Source: Chloroflexota bacterium (lineage in GTDB: Bacteria > Chloroflexota > UBA11872). Taken from it: DNA of 57,872 nt. Each line of letters starts with the position of its first letter. Position 1 is the stretch's first letter. This document shows, piece by piece, positions 32,592-41,201 of the stretch. The position numbers and the translations under genes were made by a program. The notes under the pieces were generated by a model. That model was not told where the DNA came from. It did not search any database and saw only the letters and a list, made by a program, of their open reading frames with translations. The stretch is taken from contig JAPPLN010000097.1 of assembly GCA_028874175.1 (NCBI GenBank), positions 1 to 57,872 on the forward strand, written 5' to 3'.

Positions 32592-33208
32592 ATAAGGCGC
32601 ATATCGAGGCCAGTACGCGCCGGACGGTTGAGCGGTTGGTGACTCCGCTGGCGCGGACCGGGATCGATCCGAATGCGCTGACGGTTGCGGGGTTAATGGT
32701 CAGCGCGGTGACCGCAGTCTGCATTGGTTTCGGTTGGACGCTGGCTGGTGGACTGCTGGTGCTGGTGACCGGTGGCTTCGACATGCTCGACGGGGCCGTG
32801 GCACGGGTTGGCGGAAACGGCTCGAAGTTCGGCGCGTTTCTCGACTCGACGCTGGACCGATGGGCCGAGGGCCTGATATTCACCGGCCTGGTCTGGTATT
32901 TCGTGGCGCAGGACGCGCGGATCGAGGTGGTGCTGGCCGTGACCACGATGGTGGGCTCGATGCTGATCAGCTACACGCGCGCACGCGCCGAGGGTTTGGG
33001 CGTGGACTGCGAAGTCGGGGTTTTTCAGCGGCCGGAGCGACTGCTCGTGCTGGGGATCTCGCTCCTTGGTCCGGCCTGGCTGTTGAGCGCCGGCTTATGG
33101 CTGCTGAGCGTGGTGACGCAGATCACCGCGGTCCAGCGCATCCTGCACGTACACGGCGAACTCGAGCGGCAGAAGGGCTCGGCCGACGACGACGGGCTAA
33201 CCGAATAG
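32588..33208 (+). CDS. CDP-alcohol phosphatidyltransferase, candidate phosphatidylinositol-phosphate synthase
   Basis: 206 residues, multi-spanning membrane enzyme. The full family signature D-x2-DG-x2-AR-x8-G-x3-D-x3-D is present as DMLDGAVARVGGNGSKFGAFLDSTLD. It joins a CDP-diacylglycerol (or CDP-lipid) to an alcohol; with ino1 in the operon, inositol-1-phosphate is the likely acceptor, giving phosphatidylinositol phosphate as in Actinobacteria. A basic pocket residue set is hinted by ISYTRARAEGLGV. I use GTG 32588, which overlaps the GT4 stop by four bases; a longer frame reaching 32054 is a shadow of the GT4 gene. Confidence 0.87.
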   Translation: MNKAHIEASTRRTVERLVTPLARTGIDPNALTVAGLMVSAVTAVCIGFGWTLAGGLLVLVTGGFDMLDGAVARVGGNGSKFGAFLDSTLDRWAEGLIFTGLVWYFVAQDARIEVVLAVTTMVGSMLISYTRARAEGLGVDCEVGVFQRPERLLVLGISLLGPAWLLSAGLWLLSVVTQITAVQRILHVHGELERQKGSADDDGLTE

Positions 33209-33215
33209 TTCGGAC

Positions 33216-34343
33216 TCAGTCCAGGGGCAGTGCCACGGGCTGACCGCTGAAGTAGGAGGCGTAGCCGGCGAGCAGGGTTTCTACCTGGGCGACGCCGGCT
33301 TCAGCGTTGTTGAGAGTCTCCCGGCCTTCGTCGATGCAGACGATGAATTCGTCGATCAGCGCCTCGATGCCGCCGGAGTCCATGGCGTCGACGCGGGTCG
33401 CTCCCTTGCCATCGTCACCGGGTCTGCCATAGGCCATGGCGGTGGGCGGTGAGCCGTCGGCCACGATCGAGCCGCGGGCGCCAACCACCGACACTTTGTC
33501 CACGCCGCTGCCGGGGTCGGTCTCGCGTCCGTAGCGGCCGGTGGTGATGGTGGACGTGACGCCGTTCTCGAAGGTCATGTGCATGATGGCGAAGTCTTCG
33601 AGGCCGCGCTCGGCGTGGGTGCCCAGCCAGTATTGGCCGAGCTGCGCGTAGACCGTGCGCACCGGCGAATCGGCAAGGTATTGCACTTGTCCCACCGGGT
33701 AGAGACCGATTTCGTGAAGCTCGCGCTTGGCCCAGACGTCGTGGCCGGAGCCCGAGGGATCGGCGTTTTCCGCGCGGTAGGTGAAGCGGGACAGGTCCCT
33801 CGATATGGCGGTTGACCAGTCATCAGGGACGCTGCCAGCCTGGCCCTTGGCGAAGATCAGGTCCCAGTGGATGGTCTTGAGTTCGCCGATGGAGCCCGCG
33901 TCCAACTCGCGCTTGATCTGCCGCATCATCGTCGACAGGTGGCGCCCGTAGATCACGGTGCGGACGTCACGCGCGCGGGCAGCGTCCGCGATGGCACGCG
34001 CTTCGGCCACGGTAATGGCGTTCGGTTTGTCCATGAACAGGTGCTTGCCGGCATCCGCCAGGCGGGCCGACACCCCGCCCCGGCGCTCGAGTTGGGGACA
34101 GACGCTGACGATATCAATGGTGGGATCGTTCGCCACGGCGTCGATGCTCTCGATGTACGGCACGCCGTAGAGGTCGGCCTCGGAGCGGTTGGTTTCGACG
34201 ACGTAGTCGTCGATCTCATTGGGGTCGTCCGCGACGCAGACGACCTCGGTGCGCGGGTGATTGGCGAACGTTGGGGCGTATTGCTGCGGCTGGTGCATGG
34301 CGCAACTCACCAGCGCGACTTTATAGGTCGGCTTGTTGCCCAC
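33216..34343 (-). CDS. Gfo/Idh/MocA family oxidoreductase
   Basis: 375 residues from a GTG at 34343, which has an AGGAG site 8 bases upstream; an ATG at 34385 in the same frame lacks one. The Rossmann start is YKVALVSCAMHQPQQYAPTF, a divergent version without the usual GxGxxG. The conserved lysine region reads HLFMDKPNAITVAEA (DKP instead of EKP). The C-terminal domain has YLADSPVRTVYAQLGQYWLGTHAERGLEDFAIMHMTFENGVTSTITTGRYG. It is convergent with the lipid operon. Substrate unknown, probably a sugar. Confidence 0.8.
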   Translation of the reverse strand: MGNKPTYKVALVSCAMHQPQQYAPTFANHPRTEVVCVADDPNEIDDYVVETNRSEADLYGVPYIESIDAVANDPTIDIVSVCPQLERRGGVSARLADAGKHLFMDKPNAITVAEARAIADAARARDVRTVIYGRHLSTMMRQIKRELDAGSIGELKTIHWDLIFAKGQAGSVPDDWSTAISRDLSRFTYRAENADPSGSGHDVWAKRELHEIGLYPVGQVQYLADSPVRTVYAQLGQYWLGTHAERGLEDFAIMHMTFENGVTSTITTGRYGRETDPGSGVDKVSVVGARGSIVADGSPPTAMAYGRPGDDGKGATRVDAMDSGGIEALIDEFIVCIDEGRETLNNAEAGVAQVETLLAGYASYFSGQPVALPLD

Positions 34344-34449
34344 GGGAGGTGCTCCTACGACGGCGTATCCACCCCAGCGTGACAAGCCCGCGGCCTAGTC
34401 GGCAAATCGGCCTGCCTGGGAGCGACCTCCAGGTGGAGGCTACGGCGCT

Positions 34450-35241
34450 CTAGCCGGGGCTTCGCAGGGGCATGCCCCAGCCGAGTTCGCGTCCGCCCAT
34501 GTAGGAAAGTTCCACGCCTGTGGCCGGGGCCATGTACTCGTATACGACGCCGCGTCGCCCATTGGGCGAGGTGTTGGGCGCGGAGTAATGCCAGGTCAGG
34601 CAATGGAACAGCAGGGCGCCGCCAGCTTCGAACTCGGCGGCCACGGTTTCGGAAGGATCGATCCGCCACTCGTGCAGCGGGTCTTCGAAGAGTCCGCGGC
34701 GATGACTGCCGGGAACGACCTGGATGCAGCCGTTTTCGAGCGTCGAGTCGTCCAGGTAGTACTGGATGGCAATGATGGGCACCTGCTCGGGCTGCAGATC
34801 GGTTCCCCAGGGACGCAGGCGGTCGGCTTCCTCGTGCGTGATGAAGCCTTCCGGCAGGTCCTGGTGCCAGGGCTTGAGGGAACCCTCGAACGGCGGTTTG
34901 ACCATCATCTTGGAGTGATGGAAGCGGATGTCGGGACCCATGAGGTCTTCCATGATGTCCAGAACTTCGTCGCGGCGCATCAGTTCGTCCCAGATCACCC
35001 CACCGTTGAGGTGGATGTGGCTGATCTTGCGGATGGCCACGCGGTCGGTGTGAAGGGCGTTCGGTTCGCGTTGAACGTCCGGATGCTCGTGGGTCTGGAC
35101 CCAACGATCCATGGCATCCATGCTCGCGCTCAGGGTGGCGACGTCGTCGTCGCTGAGGAAGTTGGGCAGAGCCAGGTAGCCGTCGCGCCAGAAGGCATCG
35201 ACCTGGGCCGGCGTCAGGCGAGCGAGCGTTTGGGTAGCCAT
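34450..35241 (-). CDS. Phytanoyl-CoA dioxygenase (PhyH) family protein
   Basis: 263 residues, Fe(II)/2-oxoglutarate-dependent dioxygenase. Opens with LTPAQVDAFWRDGYLALPNFLSDDDV. The iron triad reads HQD (KPWHQDLPEGF) plus a distal His in PGSHRRGLFEDP, with the oxoglutarate Arg expected in the C-terminal HYSAPNTSPNGRRGVVYEY part. The ATG at 35241 has an AAGGGGG ribosome site; the frame extends to 35607 but the extension is a shadow. PhyH enzymes are abundant in marine Chloroflexota; substrate not predictable. It is divergent from the 35360 gene, sharing a 118-base region. Confidence 0.87.
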   Translation of the reverse strand: MATQTLARLTPAQVDAFWRDGYLALPNFLSDDDVATLSASMDAMDRWVQTHEHPDVQREPNALHTDRVAIRKISHIHLNGGVIWDELMRRDEVLDIMEDLMGPDIRFHHSKMMVKPPFEGSLKPWHQDLPEGFITHEEADRLRPWGTDLQPEQVPIIAIQYYLDDSTLENGCIQVVPGSHRRGLFEDPLHEWRIDPSETVAAEFEAGGALLFHCLTWHYSAPNTSPNGRRGVVYEYMAPATGVELSYMGGRELGWGMPLRSPG

Positions 35242-35359
35242 AGTGTTTCCCCCTTTGGCGGCATGGCGTCCGATGGGCCAACGGACGACATGGACCCTCC
35301 AGCTAGACTGATTCTCCCATGCCTTCGCGACACTTCCACGCAGCCGAGCGGGCCCCGTC

Positions 35360-36235
35360 GTGAATTCCGACGCGTCGACCATCGATCTGGGGACGGATCC
35401 GCTGGGCTTCGCAATCGAGGCGCTGAACGACCACACAACGCCTGGCGCTTCCGAGCGGGTAGCAGCCGCTCGGCGCGCCTGGGCGGTTCTGGACATTGCG
35501 TCGTTCCCGAAGGCGTCGGTGGACGCTGCGCGGAGGTTGGCGCTGGGCGTACGGGCATTGGTGTGGGGCGGGCAGCCGGTCGCGCTGGGCGTTGCGCTTG
35601 AAGCCATCGAGGCCGCGGAGCGCTGGTTGGAAAGCGCCCGGCCAGCCGAGGAGTCGTCGCGAGCGGACGCGCAGGAAGCGCGGGGCGTCGCGCGACGCCT
35701 GGCAGCAGGGTCTGGCGGCGAGCCGGACGCTCGGATGCTGGAAGCGGCGGCGATGGACTTGCTGGCGGCTGCGCAGTACCGGCAGCAGGTGGGAGATGCC
35801 GAAGCGGCGGCGCGGACCGACCTCGAAATCGCCGAAGCGTTCGCGGTCTATCCGGCCGATGACCGCGCCCCGCTGATCGAACGAGCGGTGGGGCACGCGC
35901 GGCGCGCGGCGGCAACGTTGACTGCGGCCGTGGACGCCACGGCGCACGCCCGCTGCCAGCTGCTTCTGAGCGGGCTGCTGTTGGATCATCCAAAGACCGA
36001 TCCCAAGCAGTTTGCGCACGCGGCCGTGGGCCTGGCGGACTCGGCGCTCAAGATCGTGGACGCTGAGCGAGCGCCGTTTGTTGCCGCGAGGGCGTGGCGG
36101 GCGCGGGCTCGCGCCCTGGAGCTCAGCGGAAGCACGAACCACAGCGCCGCGTACGCCCGGGCGGCCGATCTGCTATCCGCCGCCGGGCTTGGAGCCGAGA
36201 GTCGACGTCTACGCCGGCGACACCTCTGCGCGTGA
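35360..36235 (+). CDS. Alanine-rich helical-repeat protein coupled to the halogenase
   Basis: 291 residues, nearly all alpha-helical, rich in Ala, Arg and Glu. The pattern of paired helices (for example AAMDLLAAAQYRQQVGDAEAAARTDLEIAEAFAVY and AHARCQLLLSGLLLDHPKTDP) resembles TPR-like solenoids. There is no signal peptide, membrane segment or catalytic motif. The start is GTG 35360. Its stop overlaps the halogenase GTG by four bases (GTGA), so the two are translated together. A scaffold or binding partner of the halogenase is a reasonable guess, not more. Confidence 0.72.
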   Translation: MNSDASTIDLGTDPLGFAIEALNDHTTPGASERVAAARRAWAVLDIASFPKASVDAARRLALGVRALVWGGQPVALGVALEAIEAAERWLESARPAEESSRADAQEARGVARRLAAGSGGEPDARMLEAAAMDLLAAAQYRQQVGDAEAAARTDLEIAEAFAVYPADDRAPLIERAVGHARRAAATLTAAVDATAHARCQLLLSGLLLDHPKTDPKQFAHAAVGLADSALKIVDAERAPFVAARAWRARARALELSGSTNHSAAYARAADLLSAAGLGAESRRLRRRHLCA

Positions 36236-37920
36236 ATAACGGATACGACGCGCTGATCCTGGGCGGAGGCCCGGCGGGATCCACGCTGGCCACGCTGCTG
36301 GCGCAGGACGGGATGCGGGTGGCGCTGGTTGAACGCGAGCACATGCCACGGCCGCACGTGGGCGAGTCGCTGATCCCGGGGGTGCTGCCGGCGCTGGACG
36401 CAAGTGGAGCGCTGCCGTTGGTGCAAGAGGCCGGGTTCACGCAGAAGTTCGGCGCGACGTATATCTGGGGACGGACGCGAGAGCCCTGGACGGTGAAGTT
36501 CAGCGAGGTGTATCCGGATCAGGCCTTCGCCTGGCAGGTGGACCGGGCGAGGTTCGACAAGCTGCTGCTGGACCACGCGGCCGCGGAGGGCGTGGAGGTT
36601 CGGCAAGGCGTCACGGCGCTGGGGCCGCTGGGCTCTGTTGACGACGTGCAGGGGACGCGGGTCCGCGCCGAGGACGGGCGAGAGAGCGCGCTGGCTGCCG
36701 ACTTGACCATCGACGCGACGGGACAGGACGCGCTGTTCGGGCGGGTGTTTCGGACGCGCCAATACAACACGGCGCTGCGGCACGTGGCCTTCTACGGACA
36801 CTGGAGTGGCGGGCGCGCCCTGGATGACGTGCTTGGATCCGATGACACCAAGGACGCAGGGAACATCCTGATTGTCACCGTGCCGGACGGGTGGATCTGG
36901 CACATCCCGATTGCGGACACGATGCGCAGCGTGGGGCTGGTGACGGACCCGGACGCGGTGGCCACCCTCAGCGCGGCCAACCGCACGGACTACTACCTGG
37001 AACAGGTGCGAGCGTGCCCGGAGATGGCCGCACTGCTGGAGGGCGGCACGTGGCTGAGCGAGCGGGTTGAGGCGTTGAGCGACTGGTCGTTCTTTTGTTC
37101 GCGATTCACGGGTCCCGGCTATATGCAGGTGGGCGACGCGGCGTGCTTCATCGACCCGATTTTGTCGACGGGCGTGACACTGGCAGTGAATGGAGCGCTA
37201 CGAGCCGCACGGGCGATACGCACGGGACGGGCGGCACCGTGGCTGCGGGGGCTGGCGATGGACTGGTACGAGACGGAGTACCGCAGTATCGCCACGGACT
37301 TCGCCGACCTGGCGGAGCACTGGTACGGAGGGCACGCGGACACCGACGCCTGGTTCTGGCGGGCCAAGAAGCTGGCCGATCCGACGCAGAACTTCTCGAT
37401 CAGGCAAGCGTTCATCCACCTGTCGGCGGGCGTGACGGGGACCCACGGGGCAGGCGGAAAGTTGCGGTCAGCGGGCGGCTATAGCCCTCGACAGCTGGAA
37501 TTGATCTACGAGAACCTCTCGACGGACCTGGACGCCGAGAGCCAGACCTCAATCAGCGAAGAAGAGGCGAGTTTCGGAACGTCGCCTGTGCGAGCGCATT
37601 CGGCCACGAGCGTGCTGCTTGGACGCCCGCGACTACGCGACGCGATCAGTTTCCGCCCGCACATGGCCGAACATGACGAAATCCTGCGCCCGATCACGCG
37701 GGTGACGCGGGTTCACCCCAACGCCGGTCCGGAGCACATCGAGTTGCCGATCGCGGCGCTGCCGGTACTGGAGCGGCTGGACGGCCGTCGCAGTGGCCTG
37801 GACATCGCGGCCGACCTGCGGGAGCGCTACGCGGGCACACCGATCGAGGCCGACCTGCGCGACCTGGTCGCCACAACGCTCACGCGCCTGGCCGAGACCG
37901 GCGCGGTCGACATCGCGTAG
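36232..37920 (+). CDS. Flavin-dependent halogenase with C-terminal PqqD-like domain
   Basis: 562 residues from GTG 36232; the frame extends upstream to 36094 as a shadow of the preceding gene. FAD motif GGGPAGS (11-17). PRPHVGESLIP (39-49), Lys72 in QKFGATYIWG at the position of the catalytic lysine of CmlS-type halogenases, and DGWIWHIP (219-226) matching the halogenase WxWxIP motif separate it from ordinary monooxygenases. GDAACFIDPILSTGV closes the flavin domain. The last 60 residues (LPIAALPVLERLDGRRSGLDIAADLRERYAG...) resemble a PqqD-type winged helix, the fold that binds leader peptides of RiPPs. A flavin reductase is not nearby. It would chlorinate or brominate an electron-rich substrate, perhaps peptide-bound. 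Confidence 0.82.
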   Translation: MNNGYDALILGGGPAGSTLATLLAQDGMRVALVEREHMPRPHVGESLIPGVLPALDASGALPLVQEAGFTQKFGATYIWGRTREPWTVKFSEVYPDQAFAWQVDRARFDKLLLDHAAAEGVEVRQGVTALGPLGSVDDVQGTRVRAEDGRESALAADLTIDATGQDALFGRVFRTRQYNTALRHVAFYGHWSGGRALDDVLGSDDTKDAGNILIVTVPDGWIWHIPIADTMRSVGLVTDPDAVATLSAANRTDYYLEQVRACPEMAALLEGGTWLSERVEALSDWSFFCSRFTGPGYMQVGDAACFIDPILSTGVTLAVNGALRAARAIRTGRAAPWLRGLAMDWYETEYRSIATDFADLAEHWYGGHADTDAWFWRAKKLADPTQNFSIRQAFIHLSAGVTGTHGAGGKLRSAGGYSPRQLELIYENLSTDLDAESQTSISEEEASFGTSPVRAHSATSVLLGRPRLRDAISFRPHMAEHDEILRPITRVTRVHPNAGPEHIELPIAALPVLERLDGRRSGLDIAADLRERYAGTPIEADLRDLVATTLTRLAETGAVDIA

Positions 37921-37934
37921 ACCGACGGCCAGTC

Positions 37935-38759
37935 TCAGCCGCTGCGCTTCAGGCGACCGTGGCGCAGGGCGTAGCGTTCGGCCCAGCCGAAGACCCAGAC
38001 GCCGACGGGCATGGTGACGGCGGTGATGAGCATCAGGGGACCGAAGTGGGGCAGCAGGTCGACCAGGGTGACGCCGTCGAGCACGGCGGCGCGCATGGCG
38101 TTGAGGACGTAGGTGGCGGGCGAGATCACGGAGAACCACTCCAGCCAGTCGGGCAGGACCTCGACGGGGTAGTACACGCCGGAGACGAGCAGCAGCGAGG
38201 CCTGGACGACCACAGTCATCTGCGAGCCGCGTTCCAGGAACAGCAGCGGCAGCGCGGCCGCCATGATGCCGATGCCAAGCAGCCCCAGGCTGCCGATCGC
38301 CAGCACGGCAAAGGCGCCGACCCAGTTGGCCGCGGCCAGGTCCAGACTGAAGAACAGGGCCACGACGACCAGGATCACGACGGCGCGGGCGAACGAGTAG
38401 AGCACGGCGAAGGCGGAGCTGCCGGCGATGAACGTGACGCGGCGGATGGGGGCCATGAAGGTGCTTTCGATCGTGCCTTCCCAGCGCTCCCACGAGACCA
38501 TGAAGGCCACCGAATCGAAGACGCTGTCGAGGTAGGCCCAGACCACGGTGCCGACGACCAGGAACAGGATCAGGCGGTCGGCATCGAACTGCTGGCCGGC
38601 CACAACCACGCCGCCGGGCGCGATGTAAGCGACGGTGAGCGCGCTGACGATTGAGTGAAAGAGGAATACGACCTCCCAACCCCAGTAGCGGCGCACGGCG
38701 CGGAAGTTGCGTTCGACGAAGGCGTATGAGGCGCCCAGTTCACGTCTCAACGGAACCAT
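37935..38759 (-). CDS. ABC-2 type transporter permease
   Basis: 274 residues with about six transmembrane helices: VVFLFHSIVSALTVAYIA, LILFLVVGTVVWAYL, AVVILVVVALFFSL, VGAFAVLAIGSLGLLGIGIMAAALPLL, VVVQASLLLVSGVYYPVEVLPDWL (the usual ABC-2 gating stretch) and LMLITAVTMPVGVWVFGW. ATG 38759 has a GGAGGAGG site that lies in the end of the ATPase gene; the longer frame to 38888 is a shadow. Together with the ATPase it forms a two-gene exporter. It converges on the halogenase gene with a 14-base gap. Confidence 0.87.
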   Translation of the reverse strand: MVPLRRELGASYAFVERNFRAVRRYWGWEVVFLFHSIVSALTVAYIAPGGVVVAGQQFDADRLILFLVVGTVVWAYLDSVFDSVAFMVSWERWEGTIESTFMAPIRRVTFIAGSSAFAVLYSFARAVVILVVVALFFSLDLAAANWVGAFAVLAIGSLGLLGIGIMAAALPLLFLERGSQMTVVVQASLLLVSGVYYPVEVLPDWLEWFSVISPATYVLNAMRAAVLDGVTLVDLLPHFGPLMLITAVTMPVGVWVFGWAERYALRHGRLKRSG

Positions 38760-38763
38760 CAGG

Positions 38764-39591
38764 TCAACCTCCTCCGCCGGCGGCGGTTTCGTCGGGTTCA
38801 TGAACTTCGACGGCGTGGCCGGTGAGCCGGATGAAGGCGTCTTCCAGGGTCTCGCCCTCGCGGCGGAGGGCGCTGGGTTTGTCTTCAACCAGGATTCGGC
38901 CTTTTTCGATCACGGCCAGGCGGTTGCAAAGCTGCTCGGCCTCGTCCATGTCGTGGGTCATCAGAATCACGGTGGCGTCGTGGGTGTCTCGGACCTCGCG
39001 AATGAAGTCCTGGACTTCGCGCTTGGAGCGTGGATCGAGGCCCGTGGTGGGTTCGTCAAGAATCAGGAGCACGGGCGAGGTGAGCAGGGCGCGGGCCACG
39101 GCGACCTTTTGCTGCTGGCCGCGGGACATCTGGTCCATGGGGCGGCGGATCGCCTTCTCCTCGATGTCCAGGCGCTTGAGGATTTCGAAGATCTGCTGGT
39201 GAGCCTCAGCGGCCGGGAGTCCGTAGATGCGGGCGGTGAAGGTCAGGTTCTCGAGCGGGCTGAGTTTCTTGAAGAACGACGCCTCGACGGAGACGCGGTT
39301 CATGAAGCGACGCACGGTGCGGGCCTCGCGGACGACGTCGTGACCGAAGACCCGGACCGAGCCCGAGTCCGGGAGCAACAGGGTGGCGATGACGCGGGCC
39401 AGGGTGGACTTGCCCGATCCGTTGGACCCGACGATGCCGTAGACCTCGCCGCGCCGGACCTGGACGCTGATGGCGTCGAGCGCCACGATCGGATCCTTGA
39501 GCGGCCGGCCCAGGGCGCGCCGCCACGCGCCGCCAACGCCGGCGGGGTCGAAACGTTTGACCAGGTGGTCGATGGATACAGCGGGTTGCAT
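38764..39591 (-). CDS. ABC transporter ATP-binding protein
   Basis: 275 residues. Walker A GSNGSGKS, signature MSRGQQQKVAVARALL (degenerate LSGGQ, with SRGQQ), Walker B VLLILDEPTTGLDPRSK and H-loop LMTHDMDEAEQL. The insertion around residues 15-35 before the strand leading to Walker A is typical of ATPases paired with ABC-2 permeases for polysaccharide, drug or lipid export. It is followed by the permease gene four bases later. Cargo unknown; the facing halogenase makes a small natural product a candidate, but by context only. Confidence 0.9.
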   Translation of the reverse strand: MQPAVSIDHLVKRFDPAGVGGAWRRALGRPLKDPIVALDAISVQVRRGEVYGIVGSNGSGKSTLARVIATLLLPDSGSVRVFGHDVVREARTVRRFMNRVSVEASFFKKLSPLENLTFTARIYGLPAAEAHQQIFEILKRLDIEEKAIRRPMDQMSRGQQQKVAVARALLTSPVLLILDEPTTGLDPRSKREVQDFIREVRDTHDATVILMTHDMDEAEQLCNRLAVIEKGRILVEDKPSALRREGETLEDAFIRLTGHAVEVHEPDETAAGGGG

Positions 39592-39620
39592 GGCCTCAAT
39601 TTCCGAAAGGTCGCGACAAA

Positions 39621-39665
39621 CAAAAAACCGCGGATCGCCCGGTGAGTTCGGCGCCTGATCCGCGG
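39621..39665 (-). terminator. Rho-independent terminator after the MATE-like gene
   Basis: Perfect 9-bp arms CCGCGGATC (39628-39636) and GATCCGCGG (39657-39665), read on the minus strand, are followed by six T. It lies about 170 bases past the transporter stop and 30 bases before the ABC ATPase start, separating the two minus-strand units. Confidence 0.82.
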
Positions 39666-39833
39666 CGGCGTCGTGCGACGGACGCGGGTCAGGGCACGGC
39701 AGAACTCTGCTGGCTCCGGCCGGGCATGGCCGGGGTGTTCAGGTGGCGGAAGCGCATTGGGGGTTGTTCGCGAGTGGTCTGGGCCGGAGCAATCCTCGGG
39801 CCGAACCCGAGGATATGCCAGCGCTTGCGTCTG

Positions 39834-41201
39834 TCAAAAGGAAAATGGCGGTTGCCACCCGCGTTCGAGTTGGCGCTGCGCGCCACGGCCCAGGGCGACG
39901 GTTGCGATCGCTTCGATGACGAGCGCACCGCCGATTGCCGTAATGCCAATCACTCCACCGGACAGGTCGGTGGCGTTGACGCCGATGAGCAGGATGGCAA
40001 CGAGCCCGACGAGCCGGATCGCGTTGACGTATACGAGGAGGTGGGCACGCCGTACGCGCAGGATGGCGCTGGTGAAGATGGCTTCCTGTACAAAGATCGG
40101 CGGCAGCAGGGCCAGGATGCGCAGGCCGGATTCGGTCATCTCCTGGAGCCGGCCGGTGGCTCCGAGCCAATCGTGGACGACGAGGCTGGTCAGCGGAGGA
40201 ATGAATGCGACGACCGCGGACGGACCCACGGTGATGAGTCCCACGATGTTGGCGTAGCGGCGGGCGGCCGCGGGGTTCTCGCCGCGGGCCATGAGTGCCA
40301 GCAGGGTTGGCTGCACGCCCCAGAGGGCGATCAGGAAAATCTGGTTGACGCCGAAGGTCAGTGACACGGCGGCCACGCTGGCCTCGGGCTCGGGAGCTCG
40401 CGTAAGGATGGCGTTGATGACGGGCTGGGTGACGGCGGGCAGGAAGGCGGCCACGAGCAGCGGCCCGAAAAAGCGGAGCAGGGCGCCGTAGGTGGGCGGC
40501 GAGCCCGCTGACGGTGCAAGGTCACGGCGCAACGGTCCAGTGGTGCCCGCGACGAGAACGAGGGTCTCCACGCCGGCCCCGGCGGTCACCGCAATGGCGG
40601 CGATGGCTGCACCTGCCGACGGGTCGAGCCAGAGCACGAGGGCGGCGACGGCAATGACGGCCACCGCACCGGCGCCCGTGCCGATCCAGACCAGGCGGGG
40701 GCGGCCGATGCGCAGCGCCACGCCGTACAGGTGGGTTCGCACGATGGCCAGGACCGGGAAGGGCGCGAGGGCGACCAGGGCGGCGGCGGATTCCGCACGC
40801 AGCGCGCCGGTGGTGGCGAAGACGCCGTCCAGCAGCAAGTCGAGCACGGGGGTGAAGGCCACGACGGCGGCCACGAGACCGCTGAGCAGTGCGAAGAGCG
40901 CGACGAAGCGCCGCAGCCGGCTCAGCGAGCCCTGGTCGTCCAGGAAAACCAGGGTCAGCTGCTGGATTCGCATCTGCGGAAGCGCGACCAGGCCCATCAC
41001 GCCCATGGCGATGGCGTAGCCGCCAATGGCGGCTTCCGGCTCGACGCTGCGTGCCATCAGTCCGTTGAGCGCTGGCGCGAGGACGTGGGTGATGCCGAGA
41101 TTCAGTGAGGCCGGAAGAAGGAGGGTGGTCGCGCGTCTATTGAATGAAGGCGACGGGCTGTCCCCACCGGACGCCGCGGGGTTCGCGGCCGTGGCGGTCA
41201 A
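39834..41201 (-). CDS. MATE/Wzx-like multi-spanning transporter
   Basis: 455 residues with 12-14 hydrophobic helices and little between them, in the arrangement of MOP-superfamily flippases or MATE exporters (starts with RRATTLLLPASLNLGITHVLAPALNGLMAR; the second half repeats with TYGALLRFFGPLLVAAFLPAVTQPVINAIL). Substrate may be a lipid-linked sugar, drug or metabolite. I start it at TTG 41201, which overlaps the stop of the upstream PHP gene (TTGA); the longer ATG frame to 41366 reads PHP codons out of frame. A clear terminator follows at 39621-39665. Confidence 0.78.
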   Translation of the reverse strand: MTATAANPAASGGDSPSPSFNRRATTLLLPASLNLGITHVLAPALNGLMARSVEPEAAIGGYAIAMGVMGLVALPQMRIQQLTLVFLDDQGSLSRLRRFVALFALLSGLVAAVVAFTPVLDLLLDGVFATTGALRAESAAALVALAPFPVLAIVRTHLYGVALRIGRPRLVWIGTGAGAVAVIAVAALVLWLDPSAGAAIAAIAVTAGAGVETLVLVAGTTGPLRRDLAPSAGSPPTYGALLRFFGPLLVAAFLPAVTQPVINAILTRAPEPEASVAAVSLTFGVNQIFLIALWGVQPTLLALMARGENPAAARRYANIVGLITVGPSAVVAFIPPLTSLVVHDWLGATGRLQEMTESGLRILALLPPIFVQEAIFTSAILRVRRAHLLVYVNAIRLVGLVAILLIGVNATDLSGGVIGITAIGGALVIEAIATVALGRGAQRQLERGWQPPFSF

